DNA of 34,789 bases from a virus (IMGVR_UViG_3300025000_000277:1-34789); one strand, 5' to 3'; positions 1 through 7,129 are shown, numbered from the stretch's first letter. Numbers and translations are program-made. The notes: generated by a model not told the origin, from the sequence alone.

Positions 1-1545
1 CCGGTAAAACTGGCGTGGTTTTCTCCGGATTGCACACATCACAGCAGGGCCCGTGGCGGTAAGCCAAGGGAAAAGAATATTCGTGCACTTGCGTGGGTCA
101 CGCTTCGCTGGGCCGCTACTGTAAAGCCTGATGTAATTATGCTTGAAAATGTTGTTGAATTCCAGGAGTGGGGCCCACTTACTATAGAAGGTAAACCAGA
201 CCCGAAGCAGAAAGCGCGGACATTTAATAGTTTTGTTAATGCACTTAAGAGACAGGGTTACAAGGTAGAGTACCGGGAATTGATTGCATGTGATTACGGA
301 GCGCCGACAAGCAGAAAAAGATTCTTCCTTATTGCAAGGCGCGATGGTAAGCCTATTGTCTGGCCAGAGCCTACACATTGTGACCCGGACAGAATTGAAG
401 CCCGCTGCGGTTTATTGAAGCCATGGAGGACAGCGGCAGAGTGTATCGATTGGTCACGGAAATGTCCAAGCATATTTAGCAGGAAAAAGCCGCTGGCAGA
501 TAATACCCAGCGCCGGATAGCCAAAGGTGTAGATAAATTTGTATTGAAGAATCCAAAGCCGTTTATATGCCAAGTAAATTACGCAGGATCTAATCATCAT
601 TACTGTAACTTAATAGACAACCCATTGCCCACAATTACTTCAAAGAATGGGTTTGGATTGATTACACCTGTTATATCTCAAATTGGACAGACTGGATTCT
701 GCGATAATAGGTCGCAGTCACTTGATGAACCACTGACAACTATAATGACAAAACAGGAACATATGTTGGTAGCGCCAACACTTATTCAGTATCATGGTGA
801 GACAGGCGCAGAACACAGGGGGCAGCCAGTAGACGAGCCATTGAAAACTGTTGATGCTTCAAACCGATATGGCTTGACTGCAGCCTATATCTCAAAATAT
901 TATGGCGGCAACTATGATGGTGCAGGCTCTGATTTAAAAGAGCCGCTTCATACCGTAACCAGCATAGATCATAACGCGGTTGTCACAAGCCATCTTGTTC
1001 AATTCAATAACAATTGTGACGGACGAGATATGAACAAGCCTATTCCAACAGTGGTTGCCGGGCAAGGCCATTGGGGAGAAGTCAGAAGCTTTTTGACCAC
1101 CTACTACGGGAGCGATAAAGACGGACAGAGCATAAGCGAGCCACTACGTACAATTACCTCTAAAGATAGATTCGGGCTTATTTCAGTAACGGTTGTAAAA
1201 ATAATAAATGGTCGTTTTGGATACTGGCCCGAAGTCCGGGAATTGCTCAACAAATACTGTGATTATAACCTGGCAGACGATGAGCTTCTCATACTTAACA
1301 TAGGCGGAGAGCAATATTTTATTTGCGATGTCGGCATGCGAATGCTGGAGCCGAGAGAGTTATACAACGCACAAGGTGTGGGCCCTGATTATGTTATTGA
1401 TTTTGTGAAAGCGGATGGAAAGCGATATTCAAAGGCTGCGCAAGTGGCACGTTGCGGGAATATGGTTCCTCCACCATTCTCAAAAGCACTGGTTGAAGCA
1501 AATCTTCCAGAATTATGCGGACGTAAGGAGGCTATGAACCAATGA
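1..1545 (+). CDS. C5 cytosine DNA methyltransferase (5' end cut by window)
   Basis: The reading frame is open from base 1, so the N-terminal SAM-binding part lies outside the window. About 514 residues remain. Near the start is SPDCTHHS, the Pro-Cys catalytic loop (motif IV) in the form common in phage enzymes, followed by MLENVVEF (ENV, motif VI). The end has the GNMVPPPFSKAL motif IX/X region. The middle holds at least six imperfect repeats of the type EPLxTITSKxxFGLI (about 583-1190 nt), a feature of this phage MTase family in or near the target-recognition region. It should methylate cytosine at C5 to protect phage DNA or regulate genes. It overlaps the next gene by 4 bp. The family call is secure; the target sequence is unknown. 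Confidence 0.93.
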   Translation, partial: PVKLAWFSPDCTHHSRARGGKPREKNIRALAWVTLRWAATVKPDVIMLENVVEFQEWGPLTIEGKPDPKQKARTFNSFVNALKRQGYKVEYRELIACDYGAPTSRKRFFLIARRDGKPIVWPEPTHCDPDRIEARCGLLKPWRTAAECIDWSRKCPSIFSRKKPLADNTQRRIAKGVDKFVLKNPKPFICQVNYAGSNHHYCNLIDNPLPTITSKNGFGLITPVISQIGQTGFCDNRSQSLDEPLTTIMTKQEHMLVAPTLIQYHGETGAEHRGQPVDEPLKTVDASNRYGLTAAYISKYYGGNYDGAGSDLKEPLHTVTSIDHNAVVTSHLVQFNNNCDGRDMNKPIPTVVAGQGHWGEVRSFLTTYYGSDKDGQSISEPLRTITSKDRFGLISVTVVKIINGRFGYWPEVRELLNKYCDYNLADDELLILNIGGEQYFICDVGMRMLEPRELYNAQGVGPDYVIDFVKADGKRYSKAAQVARCGNMVPPPFSKALVEANLPELCGRKEAMNQ

Positions 1546-2114
1546 AAAATAAACAGAAAATATTTGTTTACATAATCGCTCTGGCAGTGACGCTTGTATG
1601 TTTAGGAGCCCTAGAAATGCGACACCAAAAGGATGAGGCGACTATCCACACTCTAAGGCAGGAAAACGCTGAATTAACAGAATTGCAGACCGTATCAGAT
1701 GAACTGATCCAGATACAAGCTGAACTCCTTGATGAATTAATTTTGCCACCTGAGGAGCTTCCAGCAGACAAATCTGATCGTGGTACTAATCGAGGCGAAT
1801 GCAGGATCATGGAGGTAACAGCATACGACTTGTCAGTGGAGAGCTGTGGTAAACCTCCTGGACATCCTGAGTACGGCATAACCGCAAGCGGGAAACGAGT
1901 CCGGGAATGGCACACGATAGCAGCGGGAAAAGGCATACCGTTTGGGACACAGGTTTATATCCCTTATTTCAAGGACAAGCCAAATGGCGGGATATTCACT
2001 GTGGAAGACAGGGGCGGAGCGATAAAAGACGGGCGACTGGATGTGTACATGGAAAGTAACTCAGAATGTATGGAGTTCGGGAGGCAAGAGTTAGAGGTTT
2101 ACATATTAGAGTAG
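1542..2114 (+). CDS. membrane-anchored 3D-domain protein
   Basis: A protein of 190 residues. Residues 7-24 form a hydrophobic signal or anchor segment, followed by a charged coiled-coil-like stretch (about 27-60) and a C-terminal 3D domain (about 90-190) with the Asp motifs VEDRGGAIKDGRLDVYM and the TASG and IPFGTQVYIP blocks of this family. 3D domains occur in MltA/RlpA-like, Rpf-like and phage lysis-associated proteins with a double-psi beta-barrel fold. The start is set by AAGGAGG about 9 nt upstream. It is translationally coupled to the methyltransferase (ATGA overlap). A cell-wall role is inferred. Its position away from any lysis cassette is unusual. Confidence 0.85.
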   Translation: MKNKQKIFVYIIALAVTLVCLGALEMRHQKDEATIHTLRQENAELTELQTVSDELIQIQAELLDELILPPEELPADKSDRGTNRGECRIMEVTAYDLSVESCGKPPGHPEYGITASGKRVREWHTIAAGKGIPFGTQVYIPYFKDKPNGGIFTVEDRGGAIKDGRLDVYMESNSECMEFGRQELEVYILE

Positions 2115-2265
2115 GGGGTGATGCCGAACATTTGTAAATGAGTTTCTATGCGGCACAAATGACAAAGGCTCTAGTGGGCGGCCATAGCCCACCGCCAAGC
2201 CCACTATAATGAATCGCATTGGTCGATATGCGAGGGCTAAAGAATAAAAGTGTCGGAGGTAAAGG

Positions 2266-2397
2266 ATGATTTTTGGATACAGCTGGTTTGAGGCATTGAA
2301 GTGTTACATTAAACCGTTTGAGTTTGTTCAGTGCCAATCCCAAAGTAAGCCAGTGCAACGCTCAAATGTAACCGGATATCCAAGTGGGTTTGTCTAG
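2266..2397 (+). CDS. possible 43-residue small protein
   Basis: The sequence reads from ATG at 2266 to TAG at 2395-2397. The ribosome site GGAGGT (2254-2259) is 6 nt upstream, which is the main argument for translation. The product begins MIFGYSWFEALKCY and has two cysteines; no family is recognised. The coding sequence overlaps a potential RNA stem (2303-2372), so conservation should decide between protein and RNA. Confidence 0.4.
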   Translation: MIFGYSWFEALKCYIKPFEFVQCQSQSKPVQRSNVTGYPSGFV

Positions 2398-2541
2398 CGA
2401 TTCACCGGGTCGCTACGATACAGCGGTGACAATTCAACAATTAATTAAAGGCAGACGGGCAGCCTATAATGCCGGGAGAAAGGCAAGGTGAGTTTAATGA
2501 CTAAGGGTAGATGGTAGACATATCCACAATACAACTTAATC

Positions 2542-2573
2542 AAGCGGGCTAATCAATGAGGTTCGCCCGCTTT
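2542..2573 (+). terminator. hairpin before tRNA-like gene
   Basis: AAGCGGGC (2542-2549) pairs perfectly with GCCCGCTT (2565-2572) around a 15-nt loop and is followed by only a short T run (TTTAT). It could end upstream transcription or act as a processing signal 5 nt before the tRNA-like acceptor stem. Confidence 0.4.
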
Positions 2574-2577
2574 ATCT

Positions 2578-2691
2578 GGGAGAGTTTCCGAGTGATTAAA
2601 GGAATGGGATAAGTGGAGGATGTGCACAGTCTGAACCATTTGCAAATCTCATGCGAAAGCTTCGTGGGTTTGAATCCCACCTTTCCCACCA
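2578..2691 (+). tRNA. class II tRNA-like gene with an enlarged anticodon loop
   Basis: All canonical arms except the anticodon loop can be placed. The acceptor is GGGAGAG (2578-2584) with CTTTCCC (2681-2687), discriminator A, and encoded CCA (2689-2691). The D arm is TTCC/GGAA around GAGTGATTAAA. The anticodon stem is TGGGA (2605-2609) with TCTCA (2647-2651). The 12-nt variable arm (2652-2663) contains GC-GAAA-GC. The T arm is GTGGG, TTTGAAT, CCCAC. Between the anticodon stem halves there are 37 nt instead of 7. Removing 30 nt would leave TTGCAAA, giving anticodon GCA (Cys), although the D and variable arms look more like tRNA-Tyr. The usual GG of the D loop reads GA. It may be an interrupted tRNA, a tRNA-like regulatory RNA or a decayed tRNA. 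Confidence 0.6.
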
Positions 2692-2725
2692 GCCGAAAGG
2701 CTAATAAATTGAAAGGGTGAAGTAA

Positions 2726-2998
2726 ATGAGCAACGAAGTAAAAATTGGGCAACAAGTGTATTTTGTGAATGCAGAGGGAAATGAGCGCCCGGCAATCATC
2801 GTCAATGTTTTCAGCCAGGAATCTGGATGTGCTAACCTTCTGGTGTTTGTTGATGGAAGCAATGACAAAGCAATGACTGTATATGATGGAAAAGGTGATT
2901 GTTATTGTGCGTCCATATGGGCAACGTCCGTAAACAAAGCAGAGCGCTGCGCTACGACAGGGACGTACCCTACAAGGACATGGCATTGGACTGAATAG
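2726..2998 (+). CDS. phage protein of unknown function
   Basis: A protein of 90 residues, starting after GAAAGGGTGAAGTAA. The N-terminal half (VKIGQQVYFVNAEGNERPAIIVNVF) looks like a small beta-barrel of the kind found in phage proteins with a closing TWHWTE motif. The C-terminal half has three cysteines. It is the first gene after the tRNA-like element and probably opens the early operon. The family resemblance is from memory only and the function is unknown. Confidence 0.75.
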   Translation: MSNEVKIGQQVYFVNAEGNERPAIIVNVFSQESGCANLLVFVDGSNDKAMTVYDGKGDCYCASIWATSVNKAERCATTGTYPTRTWHWTE

Positions 2999-3063
2999 CC
3001 ACGCCCGCCGGAGCGATATCCGGCCCAATCCGCAAAGGATAAATAAATTTATAGGAGGTCGTT

Positions 3064-3582
3064 ATGGAAAGGTCAAATTTTATCAAGCTGTTAGAGGAAT
3101 ACAAAGAAAAGGCGCTTCGTGAACTTACCAAAGAAAGCAAGGTACAGGCCGCATTGTTGATACAGGGCGAATTCAGACAAGCCATACAGGAACTTGAAAA
3201 GGTATGCCAAACAGCATCAACAGGACTTGAAAGAGTTACAAAAGAAGTCAGTAACATAATGGAGGCAAACACATTTCCAAATCAGTATAACCGCTGCTAT
3301 TTCAATTGTCCAACAACTAAAGTAATGGACATTGTTGTGGAGTTTCTTGCTCAAAAGGTTCGCGACTTACCAATTTTTTCGCAAAAGCGACATGAAATCA
3401 ACATTAAATTTGATGCCGCAATCAAGGCTGCAAAAGCTTCAAGGTCAGCCACAAAGTTAAAGGAATTAGCTGATGCGCTCGGCATTGAAGCGCCATCAAT
3501 TGAAGTTACATCAAGCGTATCTGCTACGGTCGATACGGAGTTTGTCAAGGAGAAAATCAAGTCAGTATTGTTACTAAAATAA
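3064..3582 (+). CDS. coiled-coil-rich hypothetical protein
   Basis: A protein of 172 residues with a strong TAGGAGG site 8 nt before the ATG. It is mostly charged and helical, with heptad-like stretches at about 5-65 and 105-140 and a short Cys pair (CYFNC, about 79-83) in the middle. No family is recognised. It lies in the same direction and operon as its neighbours, with short gaps. Confidence 0.75.
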   Translation: MERSNFIKLLEEYKEKALRELTKESKVQAALLIQGEFRQAIQELEKVCQTASTGLERVTKEVSNIMEANTFPNQYNRCYFNCPTTKVMDIVVEFLAQKVRDLPIFSQKRHEINIKFDAAIKAAKASRSATKLKELADALGIEAPSIEVTSSVSATVDTEFVKEKIKSVLLLK

Positions 3583-3600
3583 ATTTTAGGAGGGGTTAAG

Positions 3601-3717
3601 ATGTCGATGCAGCGCACAATACGCCGCCACCTTGGAGAGTTGACACAATTCACAAACAAATCGCGCGCAGCTGGAAAATTTACAAGGAAGAAAATGAAGA
3701 AGAAGCAAAGGAAGTGA
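3601..3717 (+). CDS. 38-residue basic small protein
   Basis: The sequence reads ATG to TGA and is preceded by TAGGAGGGG at good spacing. The product is extremely basic, ending FTRKKMKKKQRK, with no cysteines or membrane segment, and could bind nucleic acid. The strong ribosome site and tight fit between neighbours support a real gene. No family is recognised. Confidence 0.65.
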   Translation: MSMQRTIRRHLGELTQFTNKSRAAGKFTRKKMKKKQRK

Positions 3718-3727
3718 GGCACGCACC

Positions 3728-3904
3728 ATGAACTACGACACATTAGGCAAGGCACTACTCATATTCGCTGGAATGGCTGGCAGCATTATATTTCTGTACC
3801 TGTTCGCCAAGTTTATCACGTGGAAGGCGTTCAGGGATTGGGAGGTGGAGAAGGGGCAGAAAGTACTGGGGAGCGAGGAAAGGCACATTGATATTAAATT
3901 ATGA
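3728..3904 (+). CDS. 58-residue single-pass membrane protein
   Basis: The sequence reads ATG to TGA (3902-3904). Residues 9-30 form one hydrophobic helix (LLIFAGMAGSIIFLYLFAKF), followed by a charged cytoplasm-type tail rich in Glu and Lys. The ribosome site is GTGAGGCACGCACC. It is the size of many small phage membrane proteins; the function cannot be read from the sequence. Confidence 0.65.
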   Translation: MNYDTLGKALLIFAGMAGSIIFLYLFAKFITWKAFRDWEVEKGQKVLGSEERHIDIKL

Positions 3905-3919
3905 AGGGAGATGGTTGAA

Positions 3920-4123
3920 ATGAGACAAAGAAAACTAAAACTAAGTGGACTCCATGTAGGTGACAAAGTTATAATGCACACTTGTGCTGAATCAAGGCTC
4001 GATAAGTACAAGAATAAGGAGTTTACCTGTCTTACTGATCCGTGGAATTTATGCGGCAGTGAAGTTATTTTGCTAGATGGCGTAAGAGGTGGATTTGCAA
4101 CGGAATATCTCAGAAAGCAATAG
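3920..4123 (+). CDS. 67-residue hypothetical protein
   Basis: The ATG at 3920 is chosen over the in-frame ATG at 3911 because the site AAGGGAG (3904-3910) is 9 nt from the former but directly adjacent to the latter. The protein has a small beta-rich pattern (LHVGDKVIMHT, EVILLDGVRGGF), suggesting an SH3 or KOW-like barrel, and three cysteines. No family is recognised. It is followed by a small hairpin (GCCCT/AGGGC, 4128-4143) without a T run on this strand. Confidence 0.65.
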   Translation: MRQRKLKLSGLHVGDKVIMHTCAESRLDKYKNKEFTCLTDPWNLCGSEVILLDGVRGGFATEYLRKQ

Positions 4124-4234
4124 AAAAGCCCTCCGAGAAGGGCAAAGGTAAACAACTAAGCAGAGTATAGCACAGGCCAAGCGGAAACGCAAATATACGG
4201 TAAATGTATAAATATGCAGGGAGGCGATGGAGTT

Positions 4235-4456
4235 ATGACTAAAGAGGATAAAAAGAAATACTGTAGCGGTTGCTATAACGACATATACAACGGTGGAATG
4301 GCTAAAGAATGTTGGGGTCTTGGCGGTGCTGAACTTGTTATGAGAAAAGAGGTTCATGTTGACCAAATGCCGCCGTGGAATCAGAAGGCAAGAAAATTTC
4401 TATCGTGTTACAACAAGCCAAGGTATTGTTACATGTCACCCGAAAGAACATGTTGA
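4235..4456 (+). CDS. Cys-rich small phage protein
   Basis: A protein of 73 residues from the ATG at 4235, which has GGGAGG about 10 nt upstream; the longer in-frame ATG at 4214 has no clear site. It has five cysteines, including YCSGCYND at residues 9-16, plus Trp and aromatic residues, suggesting metal binding. Similar short Cys-rich proteins are frequent in clostridial phage early regions. The function is unknown. Confidence 0.7.
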   Translation: MTKEDKKKYCSGCYNDIYNGGMAKECWGLGGAELVMRKEVHVDQMPPWNQKARKFLSCYNKPRYCYMSPERTC

Positions 4457-4469
4457 AAGGCGGTGCATC

Positions 4470-4670
4470 ATGCAGGACATAACCATAGACATACACAGTT
4501 ACCCTACCAACGTGAGCCTACAGGACATACTTGATATGCTGAAAGAGTGGCAGAGGAAAGAGGCGGAAACGGTGGAGCAGTTGGAGGATGATTTGGCAGA
4601 GAAGGATGAGGAAATAGACAGGTTGAAGCGCAATTATTTTTATTCTTGGGGAGGGATGGGAAATGGCTAA
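4470..4670 (+). CDS. 66-residue coiled-coil protein
   Basis: The start ATG at 4470 follows AAAGGCGG. An open frame runs upstream to 4356, but that part lies inside the preceding gene. A beta-like N-terminus (ITIDIHSYPTNVSL) is followed by a long acidic coiled coil from about residue 20 to 55, rich in Glu and Lys with Leu at heptad positions. It overlaps the next small gene by 8 bp. No family is recognised. Confidence 0.65.
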   Translation: MQDITIDIHSYPTNVSLQDILDMLKEWQRKEAETVEQLEDDLAEKDEEIDRLKRNYFYSWGGMGNG

Positions 4671-4855
4671 AAGCGAGTTAAAAAAAAGACATGAAATCCC
4701 TTGCGAAACAAATACACTCACTCGCCAAGAAACACGGCAATTTATATATTAATGCGTGTCATTGCGAAGGTTCATCTTTAAGTTGGGTTACGTACGGAGA
4801 TAAGGAAGTTAACTTTTGGGATTTAGGTAATGGCAAGTCAAAATTCACAGATTAA
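4663..4855 (+). CDS. 63-residue small protein split by a frameshift at a poly-A run
   Basis: The ATG at 4663 has a strong site (GGGAGGG), but its frame ends after 29 codons. Skipping one base in the run of eight A (4680-4687) joins MAKSELKK to DMKSLAKQIHSLAKKHGN and continues to TAA at 4853-4855. The second frame alone would start at ATG 4691, which has no ribosome site. The simplest reading is one 63-residue protein with a slippage site, a recent indel, or a sequencing error in the homopolymer. The product has two close cysteines (CHCEG) and no recognised family. Confidence 0.55.
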
Positions 4856-4870
4856 TAGGGAGGTTGAAGA

Positions 4871-5356
4871 ATGAGCAAATTATATGAACTCGCAGGTCAA
4901 TACAATCAGTTATGGGATATGGTCAACGATGAAGCTGATTTGTCAGTATTGCAGGACACAATGGAAGGAATTGAGGGCGAAATCACCGATAAGGCTGAAT
5001 CAATCGCAAAGCTGATGAAATCCATTGAAGCAGACGAGAACAGCATCAAGACAGAGGAAGAACGCCTATACACCCGTAGGACAGCGTTAAAGAATCGGCG
5101 TGAATCTATCAAAGATTACCTGGAATTGCAGCTTATAGGGGCAGGAATCGACAAGGTAAAGGGTACTATGTTTACGGTATCGTTGCAGAACAATCCACCG
5201 AGTGTGAAGGTGGTTGATGAAAGCTTAATCAATCCAAAGTATTACAATATTCCTTCGCCTATCCTTGATAAAAAGGCTTTACTTGCTGAGTTGAAAGAAG
5301 GTAAACAGGTTGATGGGGCTGAGTTGCAGCAGACAAAAAGTATGAGGATAAGGTGA
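4871..5356 (+). CDS. Siphovirus Gp157-like protein
   Basis: A protein of 161 residues after GGGAGGTTGAAGA. A long N-terminal coiled coil (about 20-100) leads to the family's conserved end, with a region like VKGTMFTVSLQNNPPSV, then INPKYYNIP and KKALLAELKEGKQVDGAEL. This is the Gp157 family (first named in Streptococcus thermophilus phages), typically beside ssDNA-binding and annealing proteins, as it is here. A role with the recombination genes is inferred from context. Confidence 0.88.
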   Translation: MSKLYELAGQYNQLWDMVNDEADLSVLQDTMEGIEGEITDKAESIAKLMKSIEADENSIKTEEERLYTRRTALKNRRESIKDYLELQLIGAGIDKVKGTMFTVSLQNNPPSVKVVDESLINPKYYNIPSPILDKKALLAELKEGKQVDGAELQQTKSMRIR

Positions 5357-5360
5357 GAAT

Positions 5361-5996
5361 ATGAATAAAAGTGAATCAATCAAAAACTTTTCTATTGCAA
5401 TGGCTAAGTTTCAAGGAGAAGTAAAAAATCCACCAAAATCAGCAGATAACCCATTTTTCAAAAGTAAATATACTCCACTCGATGTACTAATAGACACAGC
5501 AAAACCCTTACTACTTGCTAATGGGCTAAGTTACATACAGTCGTGTTCTGGTGATGGCAGCAGTATTATTGTGACTACTCTGTTAATGCACAATTCCGGT
5601 GAATGGATAGAGCTGGACCCGTTGACATTGAAAGCCGATAAGGCCACCGCACAAGGTGCAGGTAGCGCAATCACATACGGTAGACGGTACGCATTAGCAG
5701 CAGCATTAGGGCTTGCATCTGATGAAGATGATGATGGTAATGGTGCAGAAGGTAACGATAAAAAGCCGCTGAAACCACCAAAACAGCAGCCAACAACAAA
5801 TAACCAGCCTCCACCGCAAATCCCTCCACAAAGCGAAGCTACGGACATAATAAGCGAAGCACAGCGCAAGAGATTGTATGCAATCAGCAAGGATGGCGAC
5901 AAGGCAAAGGAGATTATTGCAAAGTACGGCTATTCGTCAAGCAAGGATATTAAAAAAGTGGACTATGAGAAAATATGTAAGGAGATAGAGGTATGA
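5361..5996 (+). CDS. ERF-family single-strand annealing protein
   Basis: A protein of 211 residues. The N-terminal two thirds match the ERF superfamily: IAMAKFQGEVKNPPKSADNP, FFKSKYTPLDVLIDTAKPLL, and the GAGSAITYGRRYALAAALGL block (about 95-115), followed by an acidic EDDDGN segment. A Pro/Gln-rich linker (about 135-158) leads to a C-terminal helical region. ERF proteins anneal complementary single strands during phage recombination and genome circularisation. The gene overlaps SSB by 4 bp, so the two are co-translated. Confidence 0.92.
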   Translation: MNKSESIKNFSIAMAKFQGEVKNPPKSADNPFFKSKYTPLDVLIDTAKPLLLANGLSYIQSCSGDGSSIIVTTLLMHNSGEWIELDPLTLKADKATAQGAGSAITYGRRYALAAALGLASDEDDDGNGAEGNDKKPLKPPKQQPTTNNQPPPQIPPQSEATDIISEAQRKRLYAISKDGDKAKEIIAKYGYSSSKDIKKVDYEKICKEIEV

Positions 5997-6409
5997 ATAA
6001 GGTTATTTTAATGGGCCGGCTTACAAAGGATCCTGAACTTAAATATACAGCAAGCAATGTTGCTAAATGTACATTTAATCTGGCAGTAGACCGCAGGTTT
6101 ACAAAGCAAGGCGAGGAAAAACAAGTTGACTTTTTCAACATTATAGCATGGCAGAAACAGGCTGAATTCTGCGGTAAGTATCTAGTTAAAGGTACTAAAG
6201 TTGTATTGTCCGGCAGCATCCAGAATCGATCATGGGACGATAATGAGGGCAAGAAGCATTACATCACAGAGATTATTGCGGATGATGTGGAATTTGCAGA
6301 GGGGAAGAAGGCTGCAGATAAACCATTGAGCCAGAGCAATGACGGTGGTGGGTATACGCAGGGGGTCTATACTGAGTTAGATGGGCCAGACGATGAACTT
6401 CCATTTTAA
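5993..6409 (+). CDS. ssb: single-stranded DNA-binding protein
   Basis: A protein of 138 residues. It has an OB fold with the bacterial SSB signature: MNKVILMGRLTKDPELKYT, VDFFNIIAWQKQAEFCGKYL and KGTKVVLSGSIQNRSW. A Gly/Ser-rich linker ends in the acidic tail DDELPF, which recruits replication and repair partners. The length is normal for the family. It sits between the ERF protein and the replication genes. Confidence 0.96.
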   Translation: MNKVILMGRLTKDPELKYTASNVAKCTFNLAVDRRFTKQGEEKQVDFFNIIAWQKQAEFCGKYLVKGTKVVLSGSIQNRSWDDNEGKKHYITEIIADDVEFAEGKKAADKPLSQSNDGGGYTQGVYTELDGPDDELPF

Positions 6410-6423
6410 GGAATTGACATAGT

Positions 6424-6449
6424 GAGGGGTGAATAGCCCCTCTTAGGGG
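6424..6449 (+). promoter_or_regulatory. two competing hairpins around a ribosome site
   Basis: GAGGGG (6424-6429) can pair with CCCCTC (6437-6442) with a 7-nt loop. Alternatively CCCCT (6437-6441) can pair with AGGGG (6445-6449), which is the ribosome site of the next gene. The first fold frees the site and the second hides it. The arrangement suggests translational control, but this is read from base pairing only. Confidence 0.45.
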
Positions 6450-6459
6450 GCGATTAACT

Positions 6460-7125
6460 ATTGAAGGATGGATAAAACTATACCGTGAACTTATAAAAAA
6501 ACCAATATGGAAATTATCAACACCAGAACAAAAAACCATTCTTGTCACCCTTTTATGCATGGTAAACCATGATACTGAAGAATGGGAATGGCAAGGCAAA
6601 AAGTATATGTGTAGGCCTGGGCAAAAGATTACAAGCCTTGAAAAAATACGCAAAGAATGTGGCAAAGGTATCTCAATACAAAATATACGTACTGCCTTTG
6701 TTAGATTTGAAAAACTTGAATTTCTAACATACGAATCAACAAAGGAATCAAGACTTGTAACCGTTCTAAATTGGGAGTTGTACCAGTCGGTAGAAAGTAA
6801 TCAACAAAGCAATCAACAAACGGGTAACAAAGACCTAACAACTAACAAGAATGATAAGAATGATAAGAATAAAAAGAAATATATATACGCGGAATTTGTT
6901 CAAATGCTTCCCCTTGAATATCAAAAATTAATTAACCAGTACGGCGAGGTTAAAGTTAAAAAAATGATTGAAGTCTTGAACAACTACAAAGGTAGTAACG
7001 GTAAAAAGTATAAATCTGATTACCTTGCAATATTGAACTGGGTAGTTGATAGAGTAAGTCAAGGCGAGGTTAAGGGTGAGCAAAGTAAATACCGCGATAT
7101 GACAAATTATAAACCGGGGGAGTGA
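6460..7125 (+). CDS. phage replication protein with winged-helix N-terminus, probable ATT start
   Basis: The frame encoding EGWIKLYRELIKKPIW, a typical opening of phage replication initiator or replisome-organiser proteins, has no ATG, GTG or TTG between its upstream stop (6430) and Met at 6559. The only codon well placed after TTAGGGGGCG is ATT at 6460, so a 221-residue protein with an ATT start is proposed. A winged-helix region (about 1-115: ITSLEKIRKECGKGISIQNI, then VTVLNWELYQ) is followed by an Asn/Lys-rich linker and a C-terminal helical domain resembling DnaD-like tails (YLAILNWVVDR). It directly precedes the helicase, fitting an initiator or helicase-loading role. A start at 6559 would delete conserved sequence. 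Confidence 0.75.
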   Translation: MEGWIKLYRELIKKPIWKLSTPEQKTILVTLLCMVNHDTEEWEWQGKKYMCRPGQKITSLEKIRKECGKGISIQNIRTAFVRFEKLEFLTYESTKESRLVTVLNWELYQSVESNQQSNQQTGNKDLTTNKNDKNDKNKKKYIYAEFVQMLPLEYQKLINQYGEVKVKKMIEVLNNYKGSNGKKYKSDYLAILNWVVDRVSQGEVKGEQSKYRDMTNYKPGE

Positions 7126-7129
7126 TCAC

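Larger units (their letters stand above)
2115..2577 (+). other. hairpin-rich gene-poor stretch upstream of tRNA-like gene
   Basis: No long gene is present. The sequence has several strong and partly competing hairpins: TAGTGGGC (2172-2179) can pair with GCCCACTA (2199-2206), while its core GTGGGC (2174-2179) can pair with GCCCAC (2187-2192); GTTACA plus TTTGAG (2303-2308, 2317-2322) pair with CTCAAATGTAAC (2361-2372); TCACCG (2402-2407) pairs with CGGTGA (2424-2429). Very short ORFs also occur, one with a good ribosome site (2266). The stretch may be a structured non-coding RNA, a run of tiny genes, or both. Large ornate phage RNAs (GOLLD, ROOL) often sit next to tRNA genes, but I see no signature that identifies either. 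Confidence 0.4.

Noticed and set aside
583-1190. Repeats in the methyltransferase as a CRISPR-like array
   Set aside because: They are degenerate at DNA level and maintain the reading frame; they are protein repeats.
2201-2470. TATAAT sequences at 2205 and 2465 as promoters
   Set aside because: Neither has a recognisable -35 at 16-18 nt or a TG extension.
4128-4143. GCCCT/AGGGC hairpin after the gene ending at 4123
   Set aside because: There is no T run on the plus strand. It resembles a minus-strand terminator, but no minus-strand gene is nearby.
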